DNA from: Tsuneonella sediminis
GTDB lineage: Bacteria; Pseudomonadota; Alphaproteobacteria; Sphingomonadales; Sphingomonadaceae
Reading direction: 5' to 3'
Assembly (NCBI RefSeq): GCF_051912845.1
Contig: NZ_JBNCBU010000001.1
Coordinates: forward strand, 744,001 to 808,000
Length of the DNA: 64,000 bases
Position 1 is the first letter of the stretch. Each line of letters starts with the position of its first letter. Position numbers and translations under genes: made by a program. The notes below the pieces were generated by a model. That model was not told the origin of the DNA. It saw nothing but the letters and a program-made list of their open reading frames with translations, and did no database searches. This document shows, one piece after another, positions 56,327-64,000 of this stretch.

Positions 56327-56692
56327 ATGCGTTTCAAACTCTTGGTCGCCGCGACGGCAATGGCGGGCGCTGCCCCGGCACTGGCCGAGAACTGGGACTT
56401 CGTGCTGGTCAACAAGACCGGCAAGACGATCACGCTGGTCGAGGTGTCCGTCGCCGGATCGGGCAACTGGAAAAAGGACAAGCGCGATGAGGACATCGGT
56501 TCCGGGACGATCAAGCCCGGTGCCGACTACACCGTCCACTTCGACAAGGACGCCAAGGTCTGCAAGTACGACGTCCGGATGACCTTCGAAGGCGACGACA
56601 CGCCGGTAGTGTGGACGGGGTTCGACACCTGCAAGTTCGCGTTCGGGGACTTCGCGCTCACGAACGGGCTGCCCACGGTGAAGGGAACCTGA
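56327..56692 (+). CDS. Small secreted protein of unknown function
   Basis: A 121-residue exported protein. It has a signal peptide (MRFKLLVAATAMAGAAPALA), then a compact beta-rich domain beginning ENWDFVLVNKTGKTITLVEVS, with two cysteines (about C79 and C101) that could pair. The sequence NKTGKTI near the start is like domains of other small sphingomonad exported proteins. No known function is recognised. A GAGAGGAG ribosome-binding site precedes the ATG. Divergent from the beta-helix gene. Confidence 0.75.
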   Translation: MRFKLLVAATAMAGAAPALAENWDFVLVNKTGKTITLVEVSVAGSGNWKKDKRDEDIGSGTIKPGADYTVHFDKDAKVCKYDVRMTFEGDDTPVVWTGFDTCKFAFGDFALTNGLPTVKGT

Positions 56693-56749
56693 GGCTCTCC
56701 TCCAGAGCAATCGCGCCTCGCCGCGCGAAAGGAAATTCGCAACGCGGCG

Positions 56750-58219
56750 TCAGTCGAACGACTTGACGATGTCCTCGACTATCTTCTTCGCGTCGGCGAG
56801 CAGCATCATCGTCTGGTCCATGTAGAACACGTCGTTATCGACGCCGGCGTAACCCACGCCTCCCATGCTGCGCTTGATGAAGAAAACCTGCTTGGCCTTG
56901 TCGACGTCGAAAACCGGCATGCCGTAGATCGGGCTCGATTTGTCGGTCTTGGCCGCCGGGTTCACCACGTCGTTCGCGCCGATAATGAAGGCGACGTCGG
57001 CCTGCGCGAACTCCGAGTTGATGTCCTCGAGCTCGAATACCTTGTCATAGGGCACCTGCGCCTCTGCCAGCAGAACGTTCATGTGCCCCGGCATGCGGCC
57101 CGCGACCGGGTGGATCGCGAACTTCACCTCGACGCCCTTTTCCTCGAGGAGATCGGTCATCTCGCGCAGCGCGTGCTGCGCCTGGGCGACCGCCATGCCG
57201 TAGCCGGGGATGACGATGACCTTCTCCGCCTGCTCGAGCATGTAGGCCGCGTCCGCCGCGCTGCCGGTCTTGTAGGGGCGCTGCTCCTTTGCCTCGCCCG
57301 CGATTGCCGCGTCGGCGCCGAACCCGCCCGCGATGACCGACAGGAAGCTGCGATTCATCGCCCGGCACATGATGTAGCTGAGGATCGCGCCCGAACTGCC
57401 CACCAGCGCGCCGGTCACGATCATCGCAGTGTTGTGCAGCGTGAATCCCATCGCTGCCGCCGCCCAGCCCGAGTAGCTGTTCAGCATTGAGACCACGACT
57501 GGCATGTCCGCCCCGCCGATCGGAATGATCAGCAGGAACCCGATCGCGAACGCCGCGGCGAGCAACGCCCAGAACAGCCACCCCTCGCCCGGCCCGGCAT
57601 TGGCAGCAAGCGCGAACGCCGCTGTCGCGCCGAGGATGCCGAGCAGCGTGCCGAGGTTGATCACGTGCCGGCCCGGCAGCAGGATCGGCGATCCGCTCAT
57701 GTTGCCGTTGAGCTTGGCAAACGCGATGACGGAACCGGAGAAGGTGATCGCGCCGATCGCCGCCCCCAGCGCCATCTCTACCCGGCTGACGGCAAGGATA
57801 TTGCCGTCCAGCCCGAGGATGCCGAACGCGCTCGGGTTCAGGAAAGCGGCCACCGCGACGAGCACCGCCGCGAGGCCGACGAGGCTGTGGAACGCCGCGA
57901 CAAGCTGCGGCATCGCCGTCATCGCGATGCGCCGCGCGATGACCCAGCCGACCGCGCCGCCCACGGCGATGGCGGCAAGGATTTCGGGCAGGCTCGCGAC
58001 GTCGTGCGTCACCAGCGTGGTCACCACCGCGATCAGCATGCCGATCATGCCGTAGCGATTGCCCGCGCGGCTGGTTGCCGGGCTCGACAATCCGCGCAGC
58101 GCCAGGATGAACAGGACCCCTGCCGCGAGATAGGCAAGCGCCACCCACGGACTCACTGCGTGGGCCGCGTCGGCAGCCGTGGACAGGTCCGTTACCTGCT
58201 CGACCGGAAACGCGCTCAT
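56750..58219 (-). CDS. pntB: NAD(P) transhydrogenase subunit beta
   Basis: A 489-residue subunit. Nine or so membrane helices (about 25-285) are followed by the NADP(H)-binding domain III, with VIVIPGYGMAVAQAQHAL near residue 335 and GANDVVNPAA near 425. It couples proton entry to hydride transfer from NADH to NADP+. ATG at 58219 overlaps pntAB by four bases. An open frame upstream is the shadow of pntAB. Confidence 0.96.
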   Translation of the reverse strand: MSAFPVEQVTDLSTAADAAHAVSPWVALAYLAAGVLFILALRGLSSPATSRAGNRYGMIGMLIAVVTTLVTHDVASLPEILAAIAVGGAVGWVIARRIAMTAMPQLVAAFHSLVGLAAVLVAVAAFLNPSAFGILGLDGNILAVSRVEMALGAAIGAITFSGSVIAFAKLNGNMSGSPILLPGRHVINLGTLLGILGATAAFALAANAGPGEGWLFWALLAAAFAIGFLLIIPIGGADMPVVVSMLNSYSGWAAAAMGFTLHNTAMIVTGALVGSSGAILSYIMCRAMNRSFLSVIAGGFGADAAIAGEAKEQRPYKTGSAADAAYMLEQAEKVIVIPGYGMAVAQAQHALREMTDLLEEKGVEVKFAIHPVAGRMPGHMNVLLAEAQVPYDKVFELEDINSEFAQADVAFIIGANDVVNPAAKTDKSSPIYGMPVFDVDKAKQVFFIKRSMGGVGYAGVDNDVFYMDQTMMLLADAKKIVEDIVKSFD

Positions 58220-58524
58220 GCGCCCTTCTCCGTCGAAGGAGCCGGCTTGTCCTTCTTCTTGTACATCGCGAGCATCCGGGCCGTCACCGCGAAGCCGCCG
58301 AAGATGTTGACGCTCGCCAGCGCCACCGCGACCAGGCCGAGCCACTTTGCGCTGGGGCTGCCCGCGGCCGCGCTCGCGATCAGCGCGCCGACAACGATCA
58401 CCGAGGATATGGCGTTGGTCACCGCCATCAGCGGGGTGTGCAGCGCCGGGGTGACCGACCAGACCACGTAATAGCCGACGAAGCAGGCCAGCACGAAGAT
58501 CGACAGGATCGAAATGAAGTCCAC
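58216..58524 (-). CDS. pntAB: NAD(P) transhydrogenase subunit alpha, part 2
   Basis: A 102-residue membrane subunit with three helices (about 2-22, 28-50 and 56-80). It begins MDFISILSIFVLACFVGYYVVW (read in part) and ends in a Lys-rich tail. Split alpha subunits are the alphaproteobacterial norm. It starts 28 bases after pntAA and overlaps pntB. Confidence 0.94.
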   Translation of the reverse strand: MDFISILSIFVLACFVGYYVVWSVTPALHTPLMAVTNAISSVIVVGALIASAAAGSPSAKWLGLVAVALASVNIFGGFAVTARMLAMYKKKDKPAPSTEKGA

Positions 58525-58552
58525 TCTGGGTCCCCTTCCCCGGGTCCGGAAA

Positions 58553-59677
58553 TTACTGTGTTTTCAGCCTTTCGCTGACTACCTTTCCGCCCCGCGTCAG
58601 GCGGATCGCGTCGCCGATCTCCTCGTCGAGAACGGGCCGCCCCGCGTCCTTGTCCCAGAAAGCCGAGAGGAAATTGAACAGGTTGCGCGCGAATAGCGCG
58701 CTGGCGTCGGCCGCAAGCGTTGCGGGCGTGTTTGCATAACCAATGATCTTCACGCCGTGCTTCTCGGTCACCCGGTCGGCGACCGATCCTTCGACGTTGC
58801 CGCCTTGCGCGACGGCGAGGTCGTAGATCACACTGCCCGGCTTCATCGTCGCGATCTGCGCGTCGGACACCAGCCGCGGCGCGGCGCGCCCCGGGATCAG
58901 CGCGGTGGTGATGACGATGTCCTGCTTCGCGATATGGCTGCTGACAAGTTCGGCCTGCGCGGCCTTGTACTCGTCGCTCATCTCGGTGGCATAGCCGTCC
59001 GCGCCCTCGCCTTCGATCCCGGCGACGTTCTCGACGAAGATCGCCTTGGCGCCCAGCGACTGGATCTGCTCCTTCGTCGCCGAGCGTACGTCGGTCGCGG
59101 AGACCTGCGCGCCCAGCCGCCGGGCGGTGGCGATCGCCTGCAGGCCCGCAACGCCCACGCCCATCACGAACACGCGCGCAGCCTGAATGGTACCCGCGGC
59201 AGTCATCATCATCGGGAACGCGCGTCCGTAAACATCCGCGGCGGCGATCACCGCCTTGTAGCCCGCGAGGTTCGACTGGCTCGAAAGCACGTCCATCGAC
59301 TGGGCGCGGGTTATGCGCGGCATGAACTCCATCGCCAGCGCCTCGAACCCGGCGCCGGCATAGGCCTCCACCCGCTCCCTGCGCGAAAAGGGATCGAACG
59401 TCGCCGCGACCCAGGCGCCGGGGTTTGCCCCCGAAAGTGCGGCAACATCGGGCGCCTGAACGCCCATCACGAGGTCCGCGCCCTTCACCACCTGCGCCGC
59501 AGGGCCCACCTCGACCCCGGCGTCGGCATAGGCGGCATCGGGAATGCTGGCGGCGATGCCGGCCCCGCTCTCGACCGCTATGGTCGCACCCAGGCCGATG
59601 AACTTCTTCGCGGTCTCGGGCGTCAGCGCGACGCGGGCTTCGCCCGGCGCGGTTTCCTTGAGGACAGCGATCCGCAA
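58553..59677 (-). CDS. pntAA: NAD(P) transhydrogenase subunit alpha, part 1
   Basis: A 374-residue cytoplasmic NAD(H)-binding domain I. RIAVLKETAPGEARVALTPE is the start of the AlaDH/PNT family, and VMGVGVAGLQAIATARRLGA near residue 170 binds NAD. The start codon is TTG at 59677. It follows a 41-residue aa3-oxidase subunit IV gene by 12 bases, and pntAB and pntB come next. Confidence 0.95.
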   Translation of the reverse strand: MRIAVLKETAPGEARVALTPETAKKFIGLGATIAVESGAGIAASIPDAAYADAGVEVGPAAQVVKGADLVMGVQAPDVAALSGANPGAWVAATFDPFSRRERVEAYAGAGFEALAMEFMPRITRAQSMDVLSSQSNLAGYKAVIAAADVYGRAFPMMMTAAGTIQAARVFVMGVGVAGLQAIATARRLGAQVSATDVRSATKEQIQSLGAKAIFVENVAGIEGEGADGYATEMSDEYKAAQAELVSSHIAKQDIVITTALIPGRAAPRLVSDAQIATMKPGSVIYDLAVAQGGNVEGSVADRVTEKHGVKIIGYANTPATLAADASALFARNLFNFLSAFWDKDAGRPVLDEEIGDAIRLTRGGKVVSERLKTQ

Positions 59678-59689
59678 CGCCGCGGTCCG

Positions 59690-59815
59690 TCAGTCGGCGA
59701 TGGCAATGACGATGAGCAGCGCGATGATCGCGATGATCGGGACCGACCATTTGAGCAAGGCGATGAAGCCGCCGTAAGTCCCCTGGTGAGCCTTCATGTC
59801 GTTGCCGGTTGCCAT
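59690..59815 (-). CDS. aa3-type cytochrome c oxidase subunit IV
   Basis: A 41-residue protein. It reads MATGNDMKAHQGTYGGFIAL and then a single membrane helix (LKWSVPIIAIIALLIVIAIA), matching the short bacterial aa3 subunit IV with its DMKAHQxTYxGF start. This subunit is bound to aa3 oxidase in Rhodobacter and Paracoccus. It is not in the cox cluster but twelve bases before pntAA, so it is probably transcribed with the transhydrogenase. Confidence 0.85.
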   Translation of the reverse strand: MATGNDMKAHQGTYGGFIALLKWSVPIIAIIALLIVIAIAD

Positions 59816-59850
59816 GTCTTTTCCGTTCCTTGGAATTCGGTATGCGCGAT

Positions 59851-59879
59851 GTCCTATCGCGGGGCGCGCGCGCGCTCAA
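59851..59879 (-). promoter_or_regulatory. Possible promoter of the subunit IV-pnt operon
   Basis: TTGAGC (59879-59874), a 17-base spacer and TAGGAC (59856-59851) on the minus strand, about 36 bases before the start at 59815. The match is moderate. Confidence 0.35.
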
Positions 59880-59959
59880 GCCTGCATGCAGTCTTAAGCG
59901 GACCTTTACTCCTGTCTCCTATTGGGTCGGTCTGTTTCGGGACGGGACACGTTTGCGCG

Positions 59960-61378
59960 ATGAACGAGGGTGACAACCGCCTGCTCATGCTTATCGACGA
60001 TGAACCGGCGCAAAGCCGGCTCATCTCCGCGCTCGCCGCTCGCGATGGTTGGCGCACGATCGTGGTGGGCGATTCGGAAACCGCCATCGCCACGCTCGGC
60101 ACCCGGCAGGGAATGCAGCTGTCGGCGATCATCCTGGATCAGTGGGTGCCCGGCGAGGATGCCTGCCGCCTTATCGAGGAACTGAAGGCGCGCCGACCCG
60201 CGCTGCCGATCCTGATGCTCACCGCCAGCGCCAGCCCGCTGCTGGCGGTCGAGGCCATGCGGGCCGGCGCGACCGATTACATGATCAAGCCGGTTGCGCC
60301 CGACCGCCTGATGCAGGCGCTGCGTACGGCCTCAAAACGCGAAGCCCCGCGCGACGAGCTCCAGCCGCTTACCGAGAAGCTCGGCCAGGTGCTCGATTTC
60401 GACGCGATGATCGGCACCGCGCCCAACTTCCGCGCCGCGCTGGCCAAGGCGGCAAAGTCCGCCCGCGGACATGGCAACGTTCTGATCGAGGGCGAGACCG
60501 GGACCGGCAAGGAGATGCTGATCCGCGCGATGCACGCGGCCAGCCCACGCGCCAAGGCGCCCTTCCGGCTGATCAACGCCCGCGCGGTCCCGGCCAATTC
60601 GATAGAATCGGTCCTGTTCGGCCACGAGCAGAATGCCTTTCCCGGAGCCTTCGAGCGGCAGGTCGGCGCGATCCAGCAGTGCGACGGGGGCACGCTCGTA
60701 CTCGACGAGGTCGACCGCCTGTCGATGGAGGTGCAGGAACGCCTCGCCGAGGTGCTCGAGCGCGGCGTCGTGCGCCCATTGGGCGCCCGGCACGGCTTCA
60801 AGTTCGACCTGCGCGTCATTTCGGCCAGCAATCTCCCGCTCGGCGCGCTGGGGGATTCGGGATATTTCCATCCGGCCCTGCACGCCCAGCTTGCGGGCAC
60901 CACGATCACCATTCCGCCGCTGCGCGAGAGGACCGGTGACATCCAGGCTCTTGCGCGGCATTTCCTTGCCCGCATCGGCGAGCAGCCGGGCCTGCGTTCG
61001 CTTACGATCACCGACGGGGCCCTTGCGCTCCTGGCGGCGTTCGACTGGCCGGGCAATGTCCGCCAGCTCCAGGCCGTGCTGTTCCGGGCGGCCGTTTTCT
61101 GCGAGGGCGACGCGCTGACCGCCGACAGCTTCCCGCAGCTCTCGGAAATGCTCGGTGAGGCCGTCGAGAACCGCGATCCCCGCCAGGACGGCGTGGGCGT
61201 GATGCTCTATACCGAGGATGGCAACCTGCGCAGCCTCGAGGAGATCGAGGCCGACGTCATCCGCCTCGCCATCGGGCATTATCGCGGGCGCATGACCGAG
61301 GTCGCGCGGCGGCTGGGGATCGGCCGTTCGACACTCTATCGCAAGCTCGGCGATCTCGGGATCGACAACGCGGCCTGA
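59960..61378 (+). CDS. NtrC-type response regulator with altered GAFTGA loop
   Basis: A 472-residue regulator. The receiver domain (1-125) has Asp60 as phospho-acceptor, the acidic DDE at 13-15 and Lys110. The AAA+ domain has Walker A GETGTGKE (178-185) and Walker B TLVLDE (245-250). A Fis-type HTH ends the protein (VARRLGIGRSTLYRKL). The loop that normally reads GAFTGA and touches sigma-54 is NAFPGA (225-230), so sigma-54 activation is doubtful. No histidine kinase gene is adjacent. ATG at 59960; the longer upstream frame is antisense to pntAA. Confidence 0.9.
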   Translation: MNEGDNRLLMLIDDEPAQSRLISALAARDGWRTIVVGDSETAIATLGTRQGMQLSAIILDQWVPGEDACRLIEELKARRPALPILMLTASASPLLAVEAMRAGATDYMIKPVAPDRLMQALRTASKREAPRDELQPLTEKLGQVLDFDAMIGTAPNFRAALAKAAKSARGHGNVLIEGETGTGKEMLIRAMHAASPRAKAPFRLINARAVPANSIESVLFGHEQNAFPGAFERQVGAIQQCDGGTLVLDEVDRLSMEVQERLAEVLERGVVRPLGARHGFKFDLRVISASNLPLGALGDSGYFHPALHAQLAGTTITIPPLRERTGDIQALARHFLARIGEQPGLRSLTITDGALALLAAFDWPGNVRQLQAVLFRAAVFCEGDALTADSFPQLSEMLGEAVENRDPRQDGVGVMLYTEDGNLRSLEEIEADVIRLAIGHYRGRMTEVARRLGIGRSTLYRKLGDLGIDNAA

Positions 61379-61395
61379 GCCGCTATCGGGTCGGG

Positions 61396-62160
61396 ATGAC
61401 CGATCCGAAACTCGACTTTTCCGGCCGCACTGCGCTCGTCACGGGCGCGGGCTCGGGCATCGGCGCGGCTGTCGCCCGCTGGCTCGATTCTCATGGCGTG
61501 GCTGAGCTTCACCTTGTCGACGTCAACGGCGACGGGATCGAGGCGCTCGATCTTTCATGCAGGGTCCACGCCCATGTCCACGACGTATCCGATCCGCATT
61601 TCTGGGGCGTGTTCGAGCGCGCCGCGGGAAAGCTCGATCACGCGGTCGTGAACGCCGGGATCGGCAGCGGGGGCCAGATCGCGGACCAGTCGTTCGACGA
61701 CTGGCGGCGCGTGATGGCGGTCAATCTTGACGGCGCATTCCTCACGCTCTCAGCCGCGATCCGGCTGATGCGCGCGAACGAAGCAGGCTCGGCCGTCGTT
61801 ACGAGCTCGATAACGGCGGTCAAACCGATCCCCGGCATCGGGGCCTACGGCGTGGCCAAGGCAGGGGTCGCGCACATGGCCCGCATCGCAGCGGCGGAAA
61901 ATGCCGCGCTGGGCATCCGCGTCAATGCGGTCGCTCCCGGTGGTGTCGACACGGCGATTTGGGATGCCGGCGACGCCTTTCGCGAAGCCGTTGCCGCCCA
62001 TGGACGCGCAGCCGCGATCGCCGAAATGGGCGCGAGCCATCCGCGCGGCAGGTTTGCGACACCTGAAGAAATCGCCTGCGATATCGGCTACCTGCTCAGC
62101 GACATGTCCGCGAACGTGACCGGCATCGTGTTAAATACCGATGGCGGCTTCTCGCTCTGA
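61396..62160 (+). CDS. SDR family oxidoreductase
   Basis: A 254-residue short-chain dehydrogenase. TGAGSGIG (about 16-23) binds the cofactor, and the following aspartate in LHLVDVNGDG near residue 42 favours NAD over NADP. NAGIGSG is near 86, the catalytic Ser in VTSSITAV and Tyr/Lys in YGVAKAG near 150. The end DGGFSL is typical. The substrate is unknown. It is 17 bases after the response regulator gene. Confidence 0.9.
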   Translation: MTDPKLDFSGRTALVTGAGSGIGAAVARWLDSHGVAELHLVDVNGDGIEALDLSCRVHAHVHDVSDPHFWGVFERAAGKLDHAVVNAGIGSGGQIADQSFDDWRRVMAVNLDGAFLTLSAAIRLMRANEAGSAVVTSSITAVKPIPGIGAYGVAKAGVAHMARIAAAENAALGIRVNAVAPGGVDTAIWDAGDAFREAVAAHGRAAAIAEMGASHPRGRFATPEEIACDIGYLLSDMSANVTGIVLNTDGGFSL

Positions 62161-62161
62161 C

Positions 62162-62186
62162 GGAACCTCGTCGCCCCCGTTCCGTT
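62162..62186 (+). promoter_or_regulatory. EcfG-type general stress promoter of the hemerythrin gene
   Basis: GGAAC (62162-62166), a 16-base spacer and CGTT (62183-62186) match GGAAC-N16-CGTT exactly. It starts two bases after the SDR stop and would give a leader of about 30 bases before the hemerythrin ATG at 62222. Confidence 0.7.
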
Positions 62187-62221
62187 CGGATGGAAACCTT
62201 TTCCACCAGACGGGGCACCCC

Positions 62222-62731
62222 ATGGATATCGTCGACTGCATCCTCGCGGACCACGCACGCCAGCGCCAGTATTTCGCCGCGCTCGACCAGGCGCAGGACG
62301 ATCCCGATGTGCTCGGCCAGGTGTTCGCGCGCCTGAAGAACTTCCTCGAGGCGCACGCCGAGGCGGAGGAACGCTTCTTCTACCCCACCCTCCTCAAGAA
62401 GGGCGAGGGCGCGACCGATTCCGACAGCGCCGAGGAAACCACCGACGACGCGATCGACGATCACAACAAGATCGCCGAAGCGGCCGAGGCCGCGATGCGC
62501 GAGCGGCCCGGTTCCGACGAGTGGTGGGCTTGCGTCGACAAGTGCAACGAGCAGAACTCGAGGCACATGAGCGAGGAGGAGCGCCAGGGCCTGACCGATT
62601 TCCGCCGCCGGGTGCCGCTCGATACCCGCGTCAGGCTGGGGCTCCAGTACCTCGCCTTCGAGGCCAGGCACGAAGGCGACTACGACCGGCGGGAAAAGGA
62701 CCCGGGCGCCTACATCGCAGCGAACTCTTAG
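62222..62731 (+). CDS. Hemerythrin domain-containing protein
   Basis: A 169-residue four-helix protein. Iron ligands fit ILADHARQRQ (His near 11), FLEAHAEAEERFFYPTL (His and Glu near 43-48), DHNKIAEA (near 81) and RHMSEEE (near 119). Such proteins bind a di-iron site and sense or buffer oxygen, NO or iron in stress. It has an EcfG-type promoter. It is convergent with folP, 15 bases apart. Confidence 0.9.
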   Translation: MDIVDCILADHARQRQYFAALDQAQDDPDVLGQVFARLKNFLEAHAEAEERFFYPTLLKKGEGATDSDSAEETTDDAIDDHNKIAEAAEAAMRERPGSDEWWACVDKCNEQNSRHMSEEERQGLTDFRRRVPLDTRVRLGLQYLAFEARHEGDYDRREKDPGAYIAANS

Positions 62732-62746
62732 GCAGCGTTCCCTCCG

Positions 62747-63871
62747 TCAGCCCGGCAGCATCGAGAAATCGGTCAGCGCGGCGTCGCGCAGGCCCCGCCA
62801 GACGTTGCGCGCCTGCACGGTCTCGGCGACGTCGTGGACGCGCAGGATCTGCGCGCCGGCGTCCATAGCCTTCACCGCCAGCGCAATGCTGCCGCCAAGG
62901 CGCTGGTGGGCAGCCGCCTCGCCCGAGAGCGCGCCGATCATCCGCTTGCGGCTCGCGCCGATCATGAGCGGATGGCCGAGGGCATGGAACAGCGGAAGGG
63001 CGTTCAGAAGCGCAAGGTTGTCGGCCAGAGTCTTGCCAAACCCCAGCCCGGGGTCGAGCACGATCTTTTCCCGCGCGATCCCCGCCGCTACCGCCGCGTC
63101 CCGGCGGGCGGCGAGCCAATCGAACACATCGAAGACGACATCGTTGTATTCGCCGTCCGCATGGAGGTCCCCGCCAGTTCCCGTAGCCGGACCGGGCGCG
63201 TGCATGATCACGACCGGGCACCCGCGCGCCGTCACAAGGTCGATCATGCCCGGATCGTGGCGCATGCCCGATACGTCGTTCGCCATGTGGGCACCGGCAT
63301 CGAGTGCCGCGCTCATGACCCCGGCGCGCCGGGTGTCGACGCAGATCGCCGCGCCCATCGCCGCGCAGTATTCTACCGCCGGAACGACGCGGGCGATCTC
63401 GTCACCCTCCCACACCGCCGCCGCGCCAGGCCGTGTGCTCTCGCCGCCGATATCGATCATCGCCGCGCCGGCCTCGAGCATCTGTGCCGCGTGAGCCGCG
63501 CCCTCCTCGGGTTTCTCGAGGAACTTGCCGCCGTCGGAAAAACTGTCCGGAGTGACGTTGAGGATGCCGGCGACCTGCGGCTGATCGAGCCGGACGGTCC
63601 GGGCCCCCAGCTGAAGCGGCGGGTGCGCCGTGCGCAAGCTGGACCACTGCGCCTCGGCTTCGGGCCCCAGCGCTTCGGGTAGCCGCGCGAAAGCATCGGC
63701 CGCGCTCTCCGGGGTAAATCTCTCGCGCCAAACGATTTCGCCGCCGCGCCGCACGATCGCGGCGAACCGGTGCGCGTAGACGAGCCCTCCGGCAAGCCGG
63801 ACGCAGTCGCCCTCCTCTGCCTGCGGACTCGGCGAAAGGCCAACGGGCATGAGGTAGAGGCGATCGGTCAT
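62747..63871 (-). CDS. folP: Dihydropteroate synthase with N-terminal extension
   Basis: A 374-residue protein. The catalytic TIM barrel starts near residue 98: GILNVTPDSFSDGG, IDIGGESTRPGA, CVDTRRAGV, NDVSGM, DPGLGFGKTLADN and GASRKRMIG are all present. It joins pABA to dihydropterin pyrophosphate in folate synthesis. The N-terminal 97 residues, rich in Arg, Ala and Glu, are an extension absent from the ordinary 270-280 residue enzyme. A GTG at 63901 is an alternative start. Sulfonamides act at this active site in general. Confidence 0.93.
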   Translation of the reverse strand: MTDRLYLMPVGLSPSPQAEEGDCVRLAGGLVYAHRFAAIVRRGGEIVWRERFTPESAADAFARLPEALGPEAEAQWSSLRTAHPPLQLGARTVRLDQPQVAGILNVTPDSFSDGGKFLEKPEEGAAHAAQMLEAGAAMIDIGGESTRPGAAAVWEGDEIARVVPAVEYCAAMGAAICVDTRRAGVMSAALDAGAHMANDVSGMRHDPGMIDLVTARGCPVVIMHAPGPATGTGGDLHADGEYNDVVFDVFDWLAARRDAAVAAGIAREKIVLDPGLGFGKTLADNLALLNALPLFHALGHPLMIGASRKRMIGALSGEAAAHQRLGGSIALAVKAMDAGAQILRVHDVAETVQARNVWRGLRDAALTDFSMLPG

Positions 63872-63902
63872 CGCGCCGCCTTCGCGGGGGCGGGCTGGCA
63901 CA

Positions 63903-64000
63903 TCAATCCTCGTTCGCGAGCAGCCAGAGCTGGCGGGCCGCGTCGATCGGCTTCACCTCGCCGTCCGATTCGTAGTGCCAGAAAGCCCAGCCGTTGCAGC
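63903..64000 (-). CDS. ccrM: C-terminal end of a CcrM-like adenine methyltransferase (partial)
   Basis: The visible 31 codons end with CNGWAFWHYESDGEVKPID and a short helical tail. The NGWxFWHxExDGxxxPID pattern is what I recall at the C-terminal DNA-recognition domain of alphaproteobacterial CcrM-type GANTC methyltransferases. The rest of the gene lies beyond the window. The stop at 63905-63903 is 32 bases before the folP ATG. Confidence 0.6.
   Translation of the reverse strand, partial: CNGWAFWHYESDGEVKPIDAARQLWLLANED

Noticed and set aside
58757..59940. N-terminal 400 codons of a plus-strand frame running into the NtrC-type gene
   Set aside because: The region is antisense to pntAA; the real regulator begins at the ATG at 59960, where receiver-domain sequence starts.

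Overview
The window looks like chromosome of a GC-rich alphaproteobacterium of the order Sphingomonadales, most probably the Erythrobacteraceae (Erythrobacter/Altererythrobacter type). This rests on several things: SspB next to a his operon, an alphaproteobacterial three-subunit transhydrogenase (pntAA-pntAB-pntB) preceded by a 41-residue aa3-oxidase subunit IV, a RibB with a degenerate RibA half, a likely CcrM methylase end beside folP, many GTG/TTG starts and very frequent 1-4 base gene overlaps. This is inference from gene content; no rRNA or tRNA is present to confirm it. I see no insertion sequence, prophage, CRISPR array or integrase. Genes are packed tightly and no gene-free stretch exceeds 300 bases; the longest are 23976-24231, 28873-29093 and 11072-11284.

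1-7.8 kb: minus-strand tolR(partial)-tolQ-ybgC, then the minus-strand operon hisB-hisH-hisA-hisF-(51-residue PEP-CTERM micro-gene)-hisE-HIT. Opposite it are sspB, an unknown gene and gmk, followed by a large surface lipoprotein. 7.9-16.2 kb: a fatty-acyl/hydroxyacyl catabolic block. An SDR and two acyl-CoA dehydrogenases run on minus; a GPH-type transporter, a third acyl-CoA dehydrogenase, a zinc alcohol dehydrogenase and an APH-like kinase run on plus, the last three translationally coupled. 16.2-27.9 kb: a lipidated subtilase with a beta-barrel-like C-terminus, dapD, a string of small stress-type genes (DUF2945, DUF3008, DUF1810, a K+-channel-like protein, a PPOX protein, DoxX, SWIB), a dipeptidase, an S41 protease lipoprotein, and a TetR regulator facing a COG3687 metal-dependent hydrolase across a perfect inverted repeat.

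28-42.4 kb: rplU-rpmA, then folB, an rRNA-methyltransferase-like gene, thrC and the aa3 cytochrome c oxidase cluster (ctaC, ctaD ... ctaB, small subunit, ctaG, ctaE, DUF983, surf1). The cox cluster is split between ctaD and ctaB by a 2.6-kb islet holding an epoxide hydrolase, an AraC regulator and a secreted DUF1579-like protein. 42.4-47.9 kb: plus-strand housekeeping run pyrE-pdxJ-acpS-lepB-AI-2E transporter-DUF3089 hydrolase-ruvX. 47.9-53.1 kb: a minus-strand run of a proteinase-K-like protease, dgt, a TIP30-like reductase, an Nmad3-like protein and an HTH-RibB-RibA-like fusion enzyme. The fusion gene is preceded by two CACA-N6-TGTG palindromes. 53.2-64 kb: aspartate racemase-like gene, a diheme cytochrome/beta-helix pair, pnt operon, an NtrC-type regulator without a normal GAFTGA loop, an SDR, a hemerythrin gene behind a perfect GGAAC-N16-CGTT (EcfG-type) promoter, folP and a likely ccrM C-terminus.

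Most interesting for follow-up are the HTH-fused, RibA-dead RibB with its candidate operators, the dgt/TIP30/Nmad3 operon, the PEP-CTERM micro-gene inside the his operon, the apparent leaderless his promoter, and the stress island with EcfG-like promoters.
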